Origin: Adlercreutzia faecimuris
GTDB taxonomy: Bacteria; Actinomycetota; Coriobacteriia; Coriobacteriales; Eggerthellaceae
Direction: 5' to 3'
Assembly (NCBI RefSeq): GCF_022669055.1
Contig: NZ_JAJMLW010000001.1
Span: 1,116,001-1,180,000, forward strand
Length of the DNA stretch: 64,000 nucleotides
In this document: piece by piece, positions 41,701-50,255 of the stretch
How positions within the stretch are numbered: the first letter of the stretch is position 1
Layout: each line of letters starts with the position of its first letter
Made by a program: the position numbers and the translations under genes
Notes under the pieces: model-generated
The model's input: only the letters and a program-made list of their open reading frames with translations
What the model was told of the DNA's origin: nothing
Database searches by the model: none

Positions 41701-43010
41701 ACTACGCGGTGGTGAACCCGCCGGCGGTGAACATCCCCGTCACGCCTGACGGCCCGAAGGACGTGCCGTCCGACAAGGTGGACGACGAGCCCAACGGCGG
41801 CACGGTGCACGGCACCGGGCACGACACCGTGAGCCGCCCGGTGAAGCCCGGCCACGTCGAGTCGCCCGACTCGCTCAAGGAGTGGGCGGAGTCGCGCTTC
41901 GACATCCCGGAGGGCTGCACCATGGCCGAGCCGACCATCACCCAGGACGGCAAGCCCCTGGCCTCCATCGACTGCGGCACCCCCGGGCGCTACGAGGTGA
42001 GCTTCGTCGTGACCGACGAGCGCGGCAACAGCACCACGGTGAACGTGGACTACCGCGTCACCAACCCGCCCGCCGTCACCATCCCCGGCGCCGACGGGCA
42101 GCCGAAGCCCCCGGCCGGCTCGGACGACCCGACTGGCCCCGGCGCGGTGGAGGAGGGGCCGGGCAACGGCACCGTGCACACCACCATCGAGGACACGCTG
42201 TCGCGTCCCGCGGCACCGGGGCAGAAGGACACCCCGGCGTCGCTCAAGGACTGGGCCGACGACCGCTATGACATCCCCGATGACTGCGAGATCGCCCTGC
42301 CCGTGATCAAGGACGCGGACGGCAACCCCGTCGACGAGATCGACCGCGGCAAGCCCGGGCGCTACGAGGTCACCTTCGAGGTGAGGGATCCCCAGGGCAA
42401 CAGCACCCAGGTCGTCGTCGACTACACGGTGCACGGCGCGCCCGACGTGACGCCCACCGACCCGGACAAGAGCGACCTGGTGGAGAAGGAGCCGCCCCGC
42501 ACCGATCCGGACGGCACCGTCCACGAGGACCTGGAGGACCGCAAGCCGGTCGACGTGACGCCCGATGCGTCCGACCCGGCCAAGCCCATCACCAAGGACG
42601 ACATCAGGGACGAGGTCGAGGACCGCTACGACATCCCGGAGGGATCCGAGGTGGAGATCACCATCATCGATCCCGACGGCAACCTCGTCGACGAGATCGA
42701 CCCCCGCCGGCCCGGCGTCTACGAGGTGTCGGTGGTCATCCGCTCGCCTGAGGGCGACACCGTCACCATCGGGATGCACTGGGTCGTCTCCGAGGCGCCC
42801 GCCGCGCTCCCCGGCACGGGGGAGGGCTCGGGCGGCGCTGGCGGCGCCGACGCCGATGACGACGAGCGGAAGCGCCTCGCCGCCACGCGCCTCGCCGAGA
42901 CGGGCGACGAGGGCGCCGCGGGCGTCCTCGCCCTGGGCGCGGCCGTCGCGTCCCTGCTCGCCGCCGCCGGCGCCCGCCTGCGCGCCCGCAAGCCAGGCGA
43001 GGACGCCTAG
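38742..43010 (+). CDS. large LPxTG-like cell-surface protein with beta-helix region and four tandem domains
   Basis: About 1422 residues, probably anchored to the wall by a sortase. A signal peptide with RRR then a hydrophobic core ends in ALALAEG. Residues ~75-460 are Gly/Ile-rich (GAGIGSAPHENAG, GAGIGGSYGGGG, DITINGGVI) as in right-handed beta-helix or carbohydrate-binding domains. Four Ig-like repeats of ~95 residues follow (DNA about 41440-42790), each with RYDIPxGCE-like, D-P/G-KPG-Y/EV and NPPAV segments. The C-terminus has LAETGD, a hydrophobic stretch and an Arg-rich tail, a sorting-signal shape. Ligand unknown. Bases 39370-40150 are visibly less G/C-rich than their flanks. Start uncertain: 38754 and 38697 are in-frame alternatives. 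Confidence 0.82.
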   Translation: MGNAMQHPDTLVLGRSLRRRALSIAVASTLAVGMMPALALAEGTDLSTTAAEAAADTTPPPFAENGVALAADAGDAPGAATGSRALSATGLSIAGGVEGTDFTVDDAAKKIVFTSGKAMTVSGTSAGYTLEVAAGVHATLTLDNVTIRFTRTGDAQRVPLNIVTNVMDLGGEERTAPATDGAQITNPTSLHLILADGSTNTLTAGASAPGIRCGEGSRLVIDDSVVNSDENGNHIVPVEGRVPADLTLENGLSIAKGDPLYKLDAVRPGKLISQGGIGGAGIGSAPHENAGTIIIDGGVIEASAYGNSSSSAETYNKTGAGIGGSYGGGGMDITINGGVIVATGSYHGAGIGAGCTSLPASTTVSVPQYEKLELPGAIRTREYKAGQRCRSITINGGNVEAWGYVHGFSLGDGCGGQSSAGHSLTITGGNVTPKKDLAGASDTHTGGLLGASGLDIIVQGGSFNVPYFGFASSPASTSVTDGRGHTLQMVTINLDGFDELKGAQLKNLTVTVNGAPLTDADGKRYDYGMPYGVDAAGCVYFWLPSVVNGEPLSKQTVSIGSFETSVLDPDTGERDDVTSDFDFVVPNPGTGSLAKRYVEIDIDEYVEKTEDLYKTLFKRYDGTPVGLEGGLVDTIAGFGVPAGEPKGKFLTSSATMTVSSQRTHDKNGDETTDAIQAGATFSDVGDYDLIVESKEYSGDASFAKSFWGHKLYFSAAITPADSRVSVLNHVIDYDTAVTRAAKPVKGVTFTAHVMPRDIGEAPEAKTCASPDGTVQFYANGVAVGDPVKAVAAPGLTESGYHYSVATLVWDKTGVQIPRNPDGTIEITAKFNGGTNYLASESNDDRTTEELQPDFPFGSTPEITVRPQNPDPSVPVPDISPEGVAKPGEPDPDATDKDIANTLHSTADDSVSYPVRPNARPLTPEGGLRDWVDERYDIPAGCEVSSITVKNADGTPAAAIDPSKPGSYQVDIVVRDPVTGNTTTLSVDYAVVNPPAVNIPVTPDGPKDVPSDKVDDEPNGGTVHGTGHDTVSRPVKPGHVESPDSLKEWAESRFDIPEGCTMAEPTITQDGKPLASIDCGTPGRYEVSFVVTDERGNSTTVNVDYRVTNPPAVTIPGADGQPKPPAGSDDPTGPGAVEEGPGNGTVHTTIEDTLSRPAAPGQKDTPASLKDWADDRYDIPDDCEIALPVIKDADGNPVDEIDRGKPGRYEVTFEVRDPQGNSTQVVVDYTVHGAPDVTPTDPDKSDLVEKEPPRTDPDGTVHEDLEDRKPVDVTPDASDPAKPITKDDIRDEVEDRYDIPEGSEVEITIIDPDGNLVDEIDPRRPGVYEVSVVIRSPEGDTVTIGMHWVVSEAPAALPGTGEGSGGAGGADADDDERKRLAATRLAETGDEGAAGVLALGAAVASLLAAAGARLRARKPGEDA

Positions 43011-43026
43011 CCCGCCGCCCAAGAGA

Positions 43027-43060
43027 GAGGCCCCCGCCGGCAGATGCCGGCGGGGGCCTC
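43027..43060. terminator. terminator of the surface-protein gene
   Basis: Perfect 15-bp stem GAGGCCCCCGCCGGC / GCCGGCGGGGGCCTC with loop AGAT, 16 bases after the stop, then GTCGTTGA. Confidence 0.85.
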
Positions 43061-43096
43061 GTCGTTGAGCGGGGAACTCCCTGGTAGACCGCGTTG

Positions 43097-43165
43097 ACTA
43101 CCCGATTTTACAATCTCTCACTACCTGATTTTCGCCTATCGCACTACCTGGTTTCACCGGGTTTC
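43097..43165. repeat. 23-bp direct repeat, three degenerate copies
   Basis: ACTACC(C/T)GATTTT-type units start at 43097, 43120 and 43143, exactly 23 bases apart, in AT-richer sequence between the convergent surface-protein and GNAT genes. The last copy is more diverged (ACTACCTGGTTTCACC). Confidence 0.75.
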
Positions 43166-43175
43166 CGTCGCGCCC

Positions 43176-43730
43176 CTAAGCGCCGGCGGGCTTCTCCATT
43201 ATGTAGTCGTCCATGATGAAGCCCTCGCCGATGTCGGTCTCGACGGCGTCGATGGTCTCGAAGCCCTTGGCCCTATAGGCGCGGATGCCCAGGTCGTTGT
43301 GCTTGTTGACCGTCAAGTACATGGCGGCAAGGCCGCGGTCGGCGCACAGGCGGTCGTAGAAGGCGATCACGCGCGAGGCGAAGTGCTTGCCGCGCTCGTG
43401 CGCGTAGAGGTAGATCTTCGAGATGAAGAAGCGGCCCGTCTCGGCCTCGACGCGCCCGCCGGTGTAGCCCACGTCGCGGAAGGCGGGCTCGGCGCCCGCG
43501 GCCAGCTCGGGCTCGGTCAGCTCGTCGGCGGCGCGCACGAGCCAGTACTCGTAGCCGTGCTCGGCCATGTCGCGCTCGATGGCCTCGAGGCTCTGGAAGT
43601 TGGCCACCATGTACTCGGTCTGGGCCTCGCCGATGAGCGCGGGCCAGTACTCGCGCCAGATCTCGCCGGCCATCTGCGCCAGGCGCTCCTTGTCCTCGTC
43701 GGTCACGACCGGCTGAAACTCCACCAGCAT
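43176..43730 (-). CDS. GNAT-family N-acetyltransferase
   Basis: 184 residues. GNAT fold features: MAGEIWREYWPALIGEAQTEYM at the N-terminus, the beta4-loop region RFFISKIYLYAHERGKHFASRVIAF with an acetyl-CoA-binding RGKHFAS loop, and a C-terminal LTVNKHNDLGIRAYRAKGFE typical of GNATs. Substrate unknown. ATG at 43730 follows AAAGGCGAG; the longer in-frame extension upstream is not supported. Confidence 0.88.
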   Translation of the reverse strand: MLVEFQPVVTDEDKERLAQMAGEIWREYWPALIGEAQTEYMVANFQSLEAIERDMAEHGYEYWLVRAADELTEPELAAGAEPAFRDVGYTGGRVEAETGRFFISKIYLYAHERGKHFASRVIAFYDRLCADRGLAAMYLTVNKHNDLGIRAYRAKGFETIDAVETDIGEGFIMDDYIMEKPAGA

Positions 43731-44046
43731 GCTGCTCGCCTTTCTCCCGGGGATGCTGCGAGGGCCATTGTAGCCCTTCGGCGCGGGGGAGGGGAGCGCG
43801 CTCGGGCGGACGACGCGGCGCGCCGGCCTGCGCGCCCGTCCCGCGGCCAGGTTTCCGGCGTGTAACGCCCGGGCTTCCCGCTTGTTAAAAGGGCTTTGTG
43901 GCCTCGTTAACATCCCGCCTCGCCGTCCCCGCCGGCCCGGGGCGGGGGCATCATCGGAGGTGCCCGGGGCGCGGGCGGCCGGTCACCCCGCCGCGCCCCG
44001 GGCCGCGTGACCGACGAGCCAAGCGAGAAAAGAGGAGGAAAGCGAC
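43731..44046. promoter_or_regulatory. intergenic region upstream of amt
   Basis: Divergent gap between the GNAT gene and amt. It contains an inverted repeat TGTTAA / TTAACA separated by 18 bases near 43883-43912 in a locally AT-rich patch, a possible operator for the ammonium genes. No recognised nitrogen-regulator box. The remainder is G/C-rich and unremarkable. Confidence 0.35.
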
Positions 44047-45375
44047 ATGATCGACACGGGATCGACGGGCTTCATGCTCATATGCACGATGCTCGTCCTG
44101 CTGATGACGCCGGGCCTGGCGTTCTTCTACGGGGGCCTGTCTCGGCGCAAGAACGTGGTGAACACCATGATGATGACCTTCGCGGCCCTGGGCATCGTGG
44201 GCATCACCTGGGTGGTGTGCGGCTGGTCGTTCGCCTACGGCGGCGACGGGTCCATCCCCTTCTTCGGGGGGCTCGACCAGATCGGCTGCCTGAGCGCGGT
44301 GGGCGACCTTCTGGCCGAGGCCGAGGGGACGCCGACGGCGTTTACGGTGTTGGCGGGCCAGGGTGCCCTCGATGTCGCCGATCCCGGGCTATCCGCCGGA
44401 TATCCCGCCATCGTCGACATCGCCTTCCAGATGGCCTTCGCCATGATCACCTCCGCCATCATCACGGGCGCCGTGGCCGGCCGCATGAAGTTCGGCGCGG
44501 TGTGCGCGTTCCTGGCCCTGTGGGTGGTCGTCGTCTACGCGCCGCTCGCCCACATGGTGTGGGGCGGCGACGGCTCGCTCATCGGCGACATGATCGGCGC
44601 GCTCGACTTCGCCGGCGGCGACGTGGTGCACATCAGCTCGGGCCTGACGGGCCTCATCCTCTGCCTGTTCCTGGGCGGGCGCAAGGGCTACGGCCTCATC
44701 AGCTACCGGCCCCACAACGTGCCCTTCGTGGTGCTGGGCGCGACGCTTCTGTGGTTCGGCTGGTTCGGGTTCAACGCCGGGTCTGAGTTCGCAGCCGACG
44801 GCGTGGCGGGGCTCGCCCTGCTCAACACCGTGGCGGCCTCGGCGGCGGCGCTCGCGTCCTGGATGCTGGTCGAGCGCGTGCGCGTCGGCAAGCCCACCCT
44901 GGTCGGCGCGGCCACCGGCCTGGTGGCGGGGCTCGTGGTCATCACGCCTGCCGCCGGCTTCGTGGAGCCCTGGGCGGCGCTGGTGATGGGACTCGTCGTC
45001 TCGCCCATCTGCTACCTGGCCATCAGCGCCCTCAAGCGCAGGATCGGCTACGACGATGCCCTCGACGCCTTCGGGTGCCACGGCATCGGCGGCATGGTGG
45101 GCGGCGTGCTCACCGGCGTGTTCTGCGTGCCGGAGCTGTCCTGGACCGACTTCGGCGGCCTCATCTACACCGGCGACGCCCACCTGCTGGGCGCCCAGGT
45201 ACTCGGCATCCTAGTGACCGTCGTCTTCGTCGGCGTGCTCGCCAGCCTGCTCGCCCTCATCGTGCGTGCGCTGTTCGGCGGCAGCCTGCGGGTGAGCGCC
45301 GAGGACGAGGCCCAGGGCCTGGACGTGGCGGCCCACGGCGAGAGCGCGTACCCCGCCTACCTGGGCATGGACTAG
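44047..45375 (+). CDS. amt: ammonium transporter
   Basis: 442 residues, about eleven transmembrane helices. Amt signatures: LMTPGLAFFYGGLSRRKNVVNTMM near the N-terminus, FAGGDVVHISSGLTGL, TLLWFGWFGFNAGS, and FGCHGIGGMVGGVLTGVF near the C-terminus with the pore His. Transports ammonium across the membrane. AGGAGGAAAG precedes the ATG. The PII gene follows at once, the usual amtB-glnK pairing. Confidence 0.96.
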   Translation: MIDTGSTGFMLICTMLVLLMTPGLAFFYGGLSRRKNVVNTMMMTFAALGIVGITWVVCGWSFAYGGDGSIPFFGGLDQIGCLSAVGDLLAEAEGTPTAFTVLAGQGALDVADPGLSAGYPAIVDIAFQMAFAMITSAIITGAVAGRMKFGAVCAFLALWVVVVYAPLAHMVWGGDGSLIGDMIGALDFAGGDVVHISSGLTGLILCLFLGGRKGYGLISYRPHNVPFVVLGATLLWFGWFGFNAGSEFAADGVAGLALLNTVAASAAALASWMLVERVRVGKPTLVGAATGLVAGLVVITPAAGFVEPWAALVMGLVVSPICYLAISALKRRIGYDDALDAFGCHGIGGMVGGVLTGVFCVPELSWTDFGGLIYTGDAHLLGAQVLGILVTVVFVGVLASLLALIVRALFGGSLRVSAEDEAQGLDVAAHGESAYPAYLGMD

Positions 45376-45481
45376 CCCGCCGCCTGCGGCCGCCGGCCCG
45401 CCTGAGGGCGGCGGCCGCCCCGCGAAGACGACGCGCCCCGCCGCCCGGCGGCCGGGGCTTGACGAGAGGAGAGGACCCATC

Positions 45482-45820
45482 GTGAAGAAGATCACCGCCA
45501 TCGTGCGCCCCGAGAGGATGGAGGCGCTCAAGGAGGCCCTGTTCGCGGCCCATGTGTCCGGCATGACCGTGTCGCAGGTGCAGGGCTGCGGCAGCCAGCA
45601 CGGCTGGACGGAGTACTACCGCGGCACCGAGGTGCTGCTCAACATGGTGCCGAAGGTGAAGTTCGAGGTGGTCGTGGACGACGCCCGCGTCGACGAGCTG
45701 GCGGGCGTCATCTGCGACGCCGCCCGCACTGGCGAGGTGGGGGACGGCAAGATATTCGTCTTCCCCGTGGACGAGGTCATCCGCATCCGCACCGGCGAGC
45801 GCGGGGACGCGGCCGTGTAG
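45482..45820 (+). CDS. glnB: PII nitrogen-regulatory protein
   Basis: 112 residues, family length. MKKITAIVRPERMEALKEAL, T-loop QHGWTEYYRGTEVLLN with the Tyr that can be uridylylated, and the C-loop VGDGKIFVFPVDEVIRIRTGE. Binds ATP/ADP and 2-oxoglutarate and probably gates the adjacent Amt channel. GTG start; GAGAGGAG upstream. Confidence 0.95.
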   Translation: MKKITAIVRPERMEALKEALFAAHVSGMTVSQVQGCGSQHGWTEYYRGTEVLLNMVPKVKFEVVVDDARVDELAGVICDAARTGEVGDGKIFVFPVDEVIRIRTGERGDAAV

Positions 45821-45835
45821 GCCGAAGAAATCATG

Positions 45836-45865
45836 GCGGGCCCGGCGCCTCGGCCCCGGGCCCGC
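45836..45865 (+). terminator. glnB terminator
   Basis: Perfect 10-bp stem GCGGGCCCGG / CCGGGCCCGC with a 10-base loop, 15 bases after the glnB stop, followed by GGTTTG. Confidence 0.75.
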
Positions 45866-45872
45866 GGTTTGC

Positions 45873-45881
45873 TGGTATCCT
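45873..45881 (+). promoter_or_regulatory. extended -10 promoter for the MMPL gene
   Basis: TGGTATCCT has the TGn extension. It ends only seven bases before the ATG at 45889, so transcription would begin at or next to the start codon. No Shine-Dalgarno can fit, which suggests a leaderless message. Confidence 0.5.
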
Positions 45882-45888
45882 CCCGGGT

Positions 45889-48102
45889 ATGGAGAAGCTC
45901 ATCTCGGGGATACTCGCGCACCGGCGCGCCGTCGTCGCGGCCTTCGTCGCGCTGGCCGCCGTGTGCGCGGCGATGATCCCGCTGGTCAAGGTGAACTACG
46001 ACATGGTGGACTACCTGCCGCCCGAGGCCCAGTCCACCGAGGCCGTGCGCATCATGGCCGAGGAGTTCGACCAGGCCGTCCCCAACGCCACCGTCCTCGT
46101 CCACGACGTGGACGTGCCCGGCGCCCTGGCCCTGAAGGACGCCATCGCATCGGTGCCGGGGGTCGACTCGGTGCTGTGGCTCGACGACGTGGCCGACCTG
46201 GCCGCCCCGCTTGAGACGCTGCCCGCTGCGACGGTGGAGCCGTACTACCGCGACGGCGCCGCCCTGTTCCAGGTGTCGGTGGCCGAGGGCGAGGAGGGCC
46301 CGGCCGTGTCGGCGCTGCGGGCCATCGCCGACGGGGCCGGGCCCGGCAACGCCGTGGCCGGCGAGGCCATGGACACCGCCCAGATGCAGGCGTCCATGGT
46401 CGACCAGGTGCTCAAGGCCGTGGCCATCGTCGTCCCCATCATCGTGCTTCTGCTGGTGCTGTCCACCCTGTCGTGGATCGAGCCGGTGCTGTTCCTGGCC
46501 GCCATCGGCGTGTCCATCCTCATCAACATGGGCACCAACCTCCTTCTGGGCGGGGTGTCCTTCGTCACCTTCTCGGTGAGCCCCATCCTGCAGCTGGCCG
46601 TGTCGCTGGACTACGCCATCTTCCTCTTGCACGCCTTCGCCGCCGAGCGGCACCGCGGCGGCACGGTGGAGGAGGCCATGGCCCGCGCCATGCGCTCATC
46701 GGCGTCCACCATCGCCGCCAGCGCCACCACGACGCTGTTCGGCTTCGCGGCGCTCGCCTTCATGCAGTTCCAGATCGGCGCCGATTTGGGGCTGAACCTG
46801 GTGAAGGGCATCGCGCTGTCGTTCGTGACCGTCATGGTGTTCCTGCCGGCGCTCACCCTGTGCCTCTGCCGCGTCATCGACCGCACCACCCACCGCCGCC
46901 TCATGCCCTCCTTTGCGGGCATCGGCGGGCCCCTGGCCAAGGTGCGCGTCCCGGCGCTCGCGCTGGTGGCCGTCCTGGCCGTGCCGGCCTTCCTCGGCCA
47001 GGGCAGCGTCGTGTTCACCTACCAGAACAACGTGGCCGACGCCACCCTGCGCGCCGGCGCCGACACGCTCATGGTGGAAGACGAGTTCGGCCGCCAGAAC
47101 GCCGCGGTGGTGCTCGTGCCGCGCGGGGACGTGGGCGCCGAGGAGGCGCTCGCGCGCGACCTGGAGTCCCTCGACGCCGTGACGGGCGTCATGGCCTACG
47201 CCACCACGGTGGGCGCCGCCATCCCGCCGGGCTTTCTCGACGAGGGCGTGGTCGGCCAGTTCTACTCCGACGACCACGCGCGCCTCATCGCCTACCTCGA
47301 CACGCCGCTCGAGGGCGATGCGGCCTTCGCCGCCGTGCAGGAGGTGGAGGACGCGGCCGCGCGCCACTACGGCGAGTTCTACGTGGCCGGCCAGTCGGCC
47401 AACCTCTACGACATGAAGCAGGTGGTGGCCGTCGACAACGTGACGGTGAGCCTGGTGGCCGTCATCGCCATCTTCCTGGTGGTGGCCGTCACCTTCCGCT
47501 CGCTGGGGCTGCCGGTGGCGCTGCTTCTGGCCATCGAGTGCGGCATCTGGATCAACCTGGCCATCCCGTACTTCACCGGCACCGAGGTGAACTTCATCGG
47601 GTACCTGGTCATCAACACGGTGCAGCTGGGCGCCACCATCGACTACGCCATCCTGCTGACCACCCACTACCTGCGCCACCGCCGCCGCGAGCCCGCCCGG
47701 CCCGCCATGCGCGCCGCCCTCGGCGAGGCGTTCCCGTCGCTTCTGGTGTCGGCCGGCATCCTGGCCACGGCCGGCTTCGCCCTGGCGGTGTCGTCGTCCA
47801 TCGGCGCCGTGGCGAGCCTGGGGCTTCTGCTCGGGCGCGGGGCGCTCATATCGCTGGCCATGGTGACGTGCTTCTTGCCGGCGCTTCTGGTCTACGGCGA
47901 CGGCGCCATCCGCCTCACCACGTGGCGCAGCGGGTTCTGGCGCCCGGGCGCGGGCGGGGCGGGCACCAGCGCGCCCGCCGCCGCTGCCGATGCGGCCGGC
48001 CTCGCACCCGCCGCCGCGCCCGGCCTCGCGTCCGCCGATGCGAGGGCCGCCCGTCCGCCTGCCGCCGCGCCCTCTCATCCTGACGAAGGAGATGCCTCAT
48101 GA
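45889..48102 (+). CDS. MMPL/RND-superfamily membrane transporter
   Basis: 737 residues, twelve transmembrane segments in two halves, each with a large extracytoplasmic loop. First half: signal-anchor then a loop with VNYDMVDYLPPEAQSTE, then helices VVPIIVLLLVLSTLSWIEPV and so on; the RND helix-4 pattern is VSLDYAIFLLHAFAAER in the first half and GATIDYAILLTTHYLRHRRRE in the second, each with the intramembrane Asp-Tyr pair. Likely exports lipids, peptides or other hydrophobic compounds. An Ala/Pro-rich C-terminal tail. Its stop overlaps the next start (ATGA), so the exported partner is co-translated. Confidence 0.9.
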   Translation: MEKLISGILAHRRAVVAAFVALAAVCAAMIPLVKVNYDMVDYLPPEAQSTEAVRIMAEEFDQAVPNATVLVHDVDVPGALALKDAIASVPGVDSVLWLDDVADLAAPLETLPAATVEPYYRDGAALFQVSVAEGEEGPAVSALRAIADGAGPGNAVAGEAMDTAQMQASMVDQVLKAVAIVVPIIVLLLVLSTLSWIEPVLFLAAIGVSILINMGTNLLLGGVSFVTFSVSPILQLAVSLDYAIFLLHAFAAERHRGGTVEEAMARAMRSSASTIAASATTTLFGFAALAFMQFQIGADLGLNLVKGIALSFVTVMVFLPALTLCLCRVIDRTTHRRLMPSFAGIGGPLAKVRVPALALVAVLAVPAFLGQGSVVFTYQNNVADATLRAGADTLMVEDEFGRQNAAVVLVPRGDVGAEEALARDLESLDAVTGVMAYATTVGAAIPPGFLDEGVVGQFYSDDHARLIAYLDTPLEGDAAFAAVQEVEDAAARHYGEFYVAGQSANLYDMKQVVAVDNVTVSLVAVIAIFLVVAVTFRSLGLPVALLLAIECGIWINLAIPYFTGTEVNFIGYLVINTVQLGATIDYAILLTTHYLRHRRREPARPAMRAALGEAFPSLLVSAGILATAGFALAVSSSIGAVASLGLLLGRGALISLAMVTCFLPALLVYGDGAIRLTTWRSGFWRPGAGGAGTSAPAAAADAAGLAPAAAPGLASADARAARPPAAAPSHPDEGDAS

Positions 48103-49988
48103 ACGCGTCCGTCCTGCCCCGCGCCGCCCTGGCCGCCTTCCTGGCGGTGATGCTGGCGCTCACGTGCCTGTCGCCAGCCCTGGCCGTCGACGCCGAGCGC
48201 CCCGCCGCGCCCGCCGCGGCCGCCGCCGAGCCGGCCGCCTTCGAGAAGACCGAGGTCGTCTACGCCAACCTCTCGGCCGAGGGCGCGCCCGAGGCCGTGT
48301 TCGTGGTGAACCGCTTCGACGTGGCGTCCGCCGGCGTCGTCACCGACTGGGGCGCCTACGCCGAGCGCGCGAGCCTCACCGATGGGCGCCAGCTCAAGCC
48401 GGCCGCGGACGGGGAGGGCGCCTCCGACGGCGTGGAGGTCGTCTGCGACGAGGGCGTGTTCTCCTACCAGGGCACCGACCCGGCCGGCGTGGCGCTGCCG
48501 TGGGACATCGCGGTGAGCTACCGCCTGAACGGGCAGAGGATGACGCCGGACCAGATCGCGGGGAAGTCGGGCGATGCCGAGGTGCGCCTCACGGTGACGC
48601 GCGACCCCGACGCCGACCCCGCCTTCGCCGCCAGCTTCATGGTGCAGGCCACCTTCACGCTGCCGGGCGCCGTCTGGTCTGACGTGCGGGCCGAGGGCGG
48701 CGTCGTGGCCCTGGCCGGGTCGGACCAGACGGTGGCCTTCACGGTGCTGCCCGGCCACGACGGCGACTTCACCCTGACGGGGCATGTGGAGGGCTTCGAG
48801 CTGGCCGGCGCGCAGATCGCCGCGCTGCCCTACGCGTCGGTCATCGAGATGCCCGACGCCTCCGACCTCGAGGGGCAGATGGGCCAGCTGGCCGACGCCG
48901 TGGCGGCCCTCGACGACGGCACCGCCTCGCTCGCCGCGGGCGCCGAGGGCCTGGCCGCGGGCAGCGCGGGCCTGCGCGACGGGGTGCGCTCGCTTAGCGA
49001 CGGGCTCGGCGCCCTGGATGCCTCCTCGGGCAGCCTCACCGTCGCGTCGTCCCAGGTGGCCGGTGCGCTCGACGCCCTGGCCGCGGGCCTTGCCGGGGCC
49101 GACCTCTCGGGCGTGGAGGACCTGGGCGCGCTCACCGGCGCGCTCGGCCAGGCGGCCGACGGGCTCGACGCCCTGGCGGCGCAGTCGGCGGCCGTGCGCG
49201 ACGGCTACGGCCGGGCGCTCGGGGCCCTGGACGGCGCGATGGCCGCCATCCCCGCGCCGACGCTCGGCGAGGCGCAGATCGGCTCGCTCATGGCCGCGGC
49301 CCAGGCCTCGGGCAACCCCGCCGACGCCGCCACCGCCGCCGAGCTCGCGCGCGCCTACGAGGCCGCCCAGACGGCGCGCGGCACCTACCAGGCCGTGGCG
49401 CCCGCCCTCGACGGCGCCCGCCAGCTTCTGGCCGTGCTCGGCGCCGACGCCGTCACCGCCGGCTCGCCCGCCTTCCTCGCCGCGTCGCTGCGCGCCATGG
49501 CCGGCGGCCTCGAGCAGGCCGACCCGGCCGCGGCCGTCGCCCAGCTGCGCGAGCTGGCCCCTGGCGTGGCCGAGCTCGCCGGGCAGTACCGCGCCCTCGA
49601 CGAGGGGCTTGCCTCCTACGTGGGCGGCGTCGGCCGGCTGGCCGCGGGCGCGGCGGCGCTCTCCGGCGGCGCCCGCGAGCTCGCCGGCGGTCTGGGGCAG
49701 TTCGCCTCCGGCGCGTCCGACCTGGCCGCGGGCGCCGGGCAGCTGGCGGGGGAGACCGCCGACCTGCCCGCCCGCATGCGCGCCTCGATGGACGAGCTGA
49801 TGGCCGACTACGACTTCCCGGAGTTCGAGCCCGCGTCCTTCGTGGACGGGCGCAACCAGTCGGTGGCGGCGGTGCAGTTCGTCATGGCGCTCGCCCCCGT
49901 CGAGCCGGCGCCCGCGCCCGAGCCCGAGCCGGCCGAGGCGTCCGAGCCCACCGTCCTCGACCGCCTGCTCGCCCTGTTCGGCCTGTAG
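48099..49988 (+). CDS. exported protein with glycine-periodic coiled helices, partner of the MMPL transporter
   Basis: 629 residues. Signal peptide ends near LSPALAVDA. An N-terminal beta-rich domain (TEVVYANLSAEGAPEAVFVVN to about residue 245) is followed by long helical stretches with Gly spaced every seven residues (LAAGAEGLAAGSAGLRDGV; GGARELAGGLGQFASGASDL), a pattern also seen in YhgE/Pip-type exported proteins that accompany MMPL pumps. The C-terminus is Pro/Glu-rich and ends in LLALFGL without a clear anchor. Probably extracytoplasmic and in complex with the pump; exact role unknown. Confidence 0.78.
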   Translation: MNASVLPRAALAAFLAVMLALTCLSPALAVDAERPAAPAAAAAEPAAFEKTEVVYANLSAEGAPEAVFVVNRFDVASAGVVTDWGAYAERASLTDGRQLKPAADGEGASDGVEVVCDEGVFSYQGTDPAGVALPWDIAVSYRLNGQRMTPDQIAGKSGDAEVRLTVTRDPDADPAFAASFMVQATFTLPGAVWSDVRAEGGVVALAGSDQTVAFTVLPGHDGDFTLTGHVEGFELAGAQIAALPYASVIEMPDASDLEGQMGQLADAVAALDDGTASLAAGAEGLAAGSAGLRDGVRSLSDGLGALDASSGSLTVASSQVAGALDALAAGLAGADLSGVEDLGALTGALGQAADGLDALAAQSAAVRDGYGRALGALDGAMAAIPAPTLGEAQIGSLMAAAQASGNPADAATAAELARAYEAAQTARGTYQAVAPALDGARQLLAVLGADAVTAGSPAFLAASLRAMAGGLEQADPAAAVAQLRELAPGVAELAGQYRALDEGLASYVGGVGRLAAGAAALSGGARELAGGLGQFASGASDLAAGAGQLAGETADLPARMRASMDELMADYDFPEFEPASFVDGRNQSVAAVQFVMALAPVEPAPAPEPEPAEASEPTVLDRLLALFGL

Positions 49989-50255
49989 GCCCGCGCCGCG
50001 GGGTCGCGCGCCGCGGGCCACGTCGAGGCTCGCGCGCGGCGTCCCGCGTCGCCGCGCAGGCCGGCGCCCGCCGCGCCCCGTGCGCCCGCGCCCCGCCGCC
50101 GTACCCGCGGCATCGCGCCCTCGCGCCCGCTCCGTCTTGTCGCGCCCGCGTGCCGCCGCCGTGTCCCGCGCCCGCCCGCGCCCCGGGCGTCCCCTCCCGC
50201 GGCCCGTTGTGGCACAATGGCGCCCAGGCGACGAAGCGAGAGAGAGGAACCCGCC
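49989..50255. other. G/C-rich intergenic region
   Basis: No gene recognised. Very high G/C with CGCGCCC runs. A CACAAT at 50212-50217 is a weak -10 candidate for the next gene. Confidence 0.35.

Noticed and set aside
39477-43022. 1181-codon minus-strand frame opposite the surface protein
   Set aside because: Same antisense effect, with no domain and no start signal; the plus strand has a signal peptide, repeats and sorting signal.
43097-43165. Possible CRISPR array
   Set aside because: Only three degenerate 23-bp units with no spacers of distinct sequence and no cas genes.
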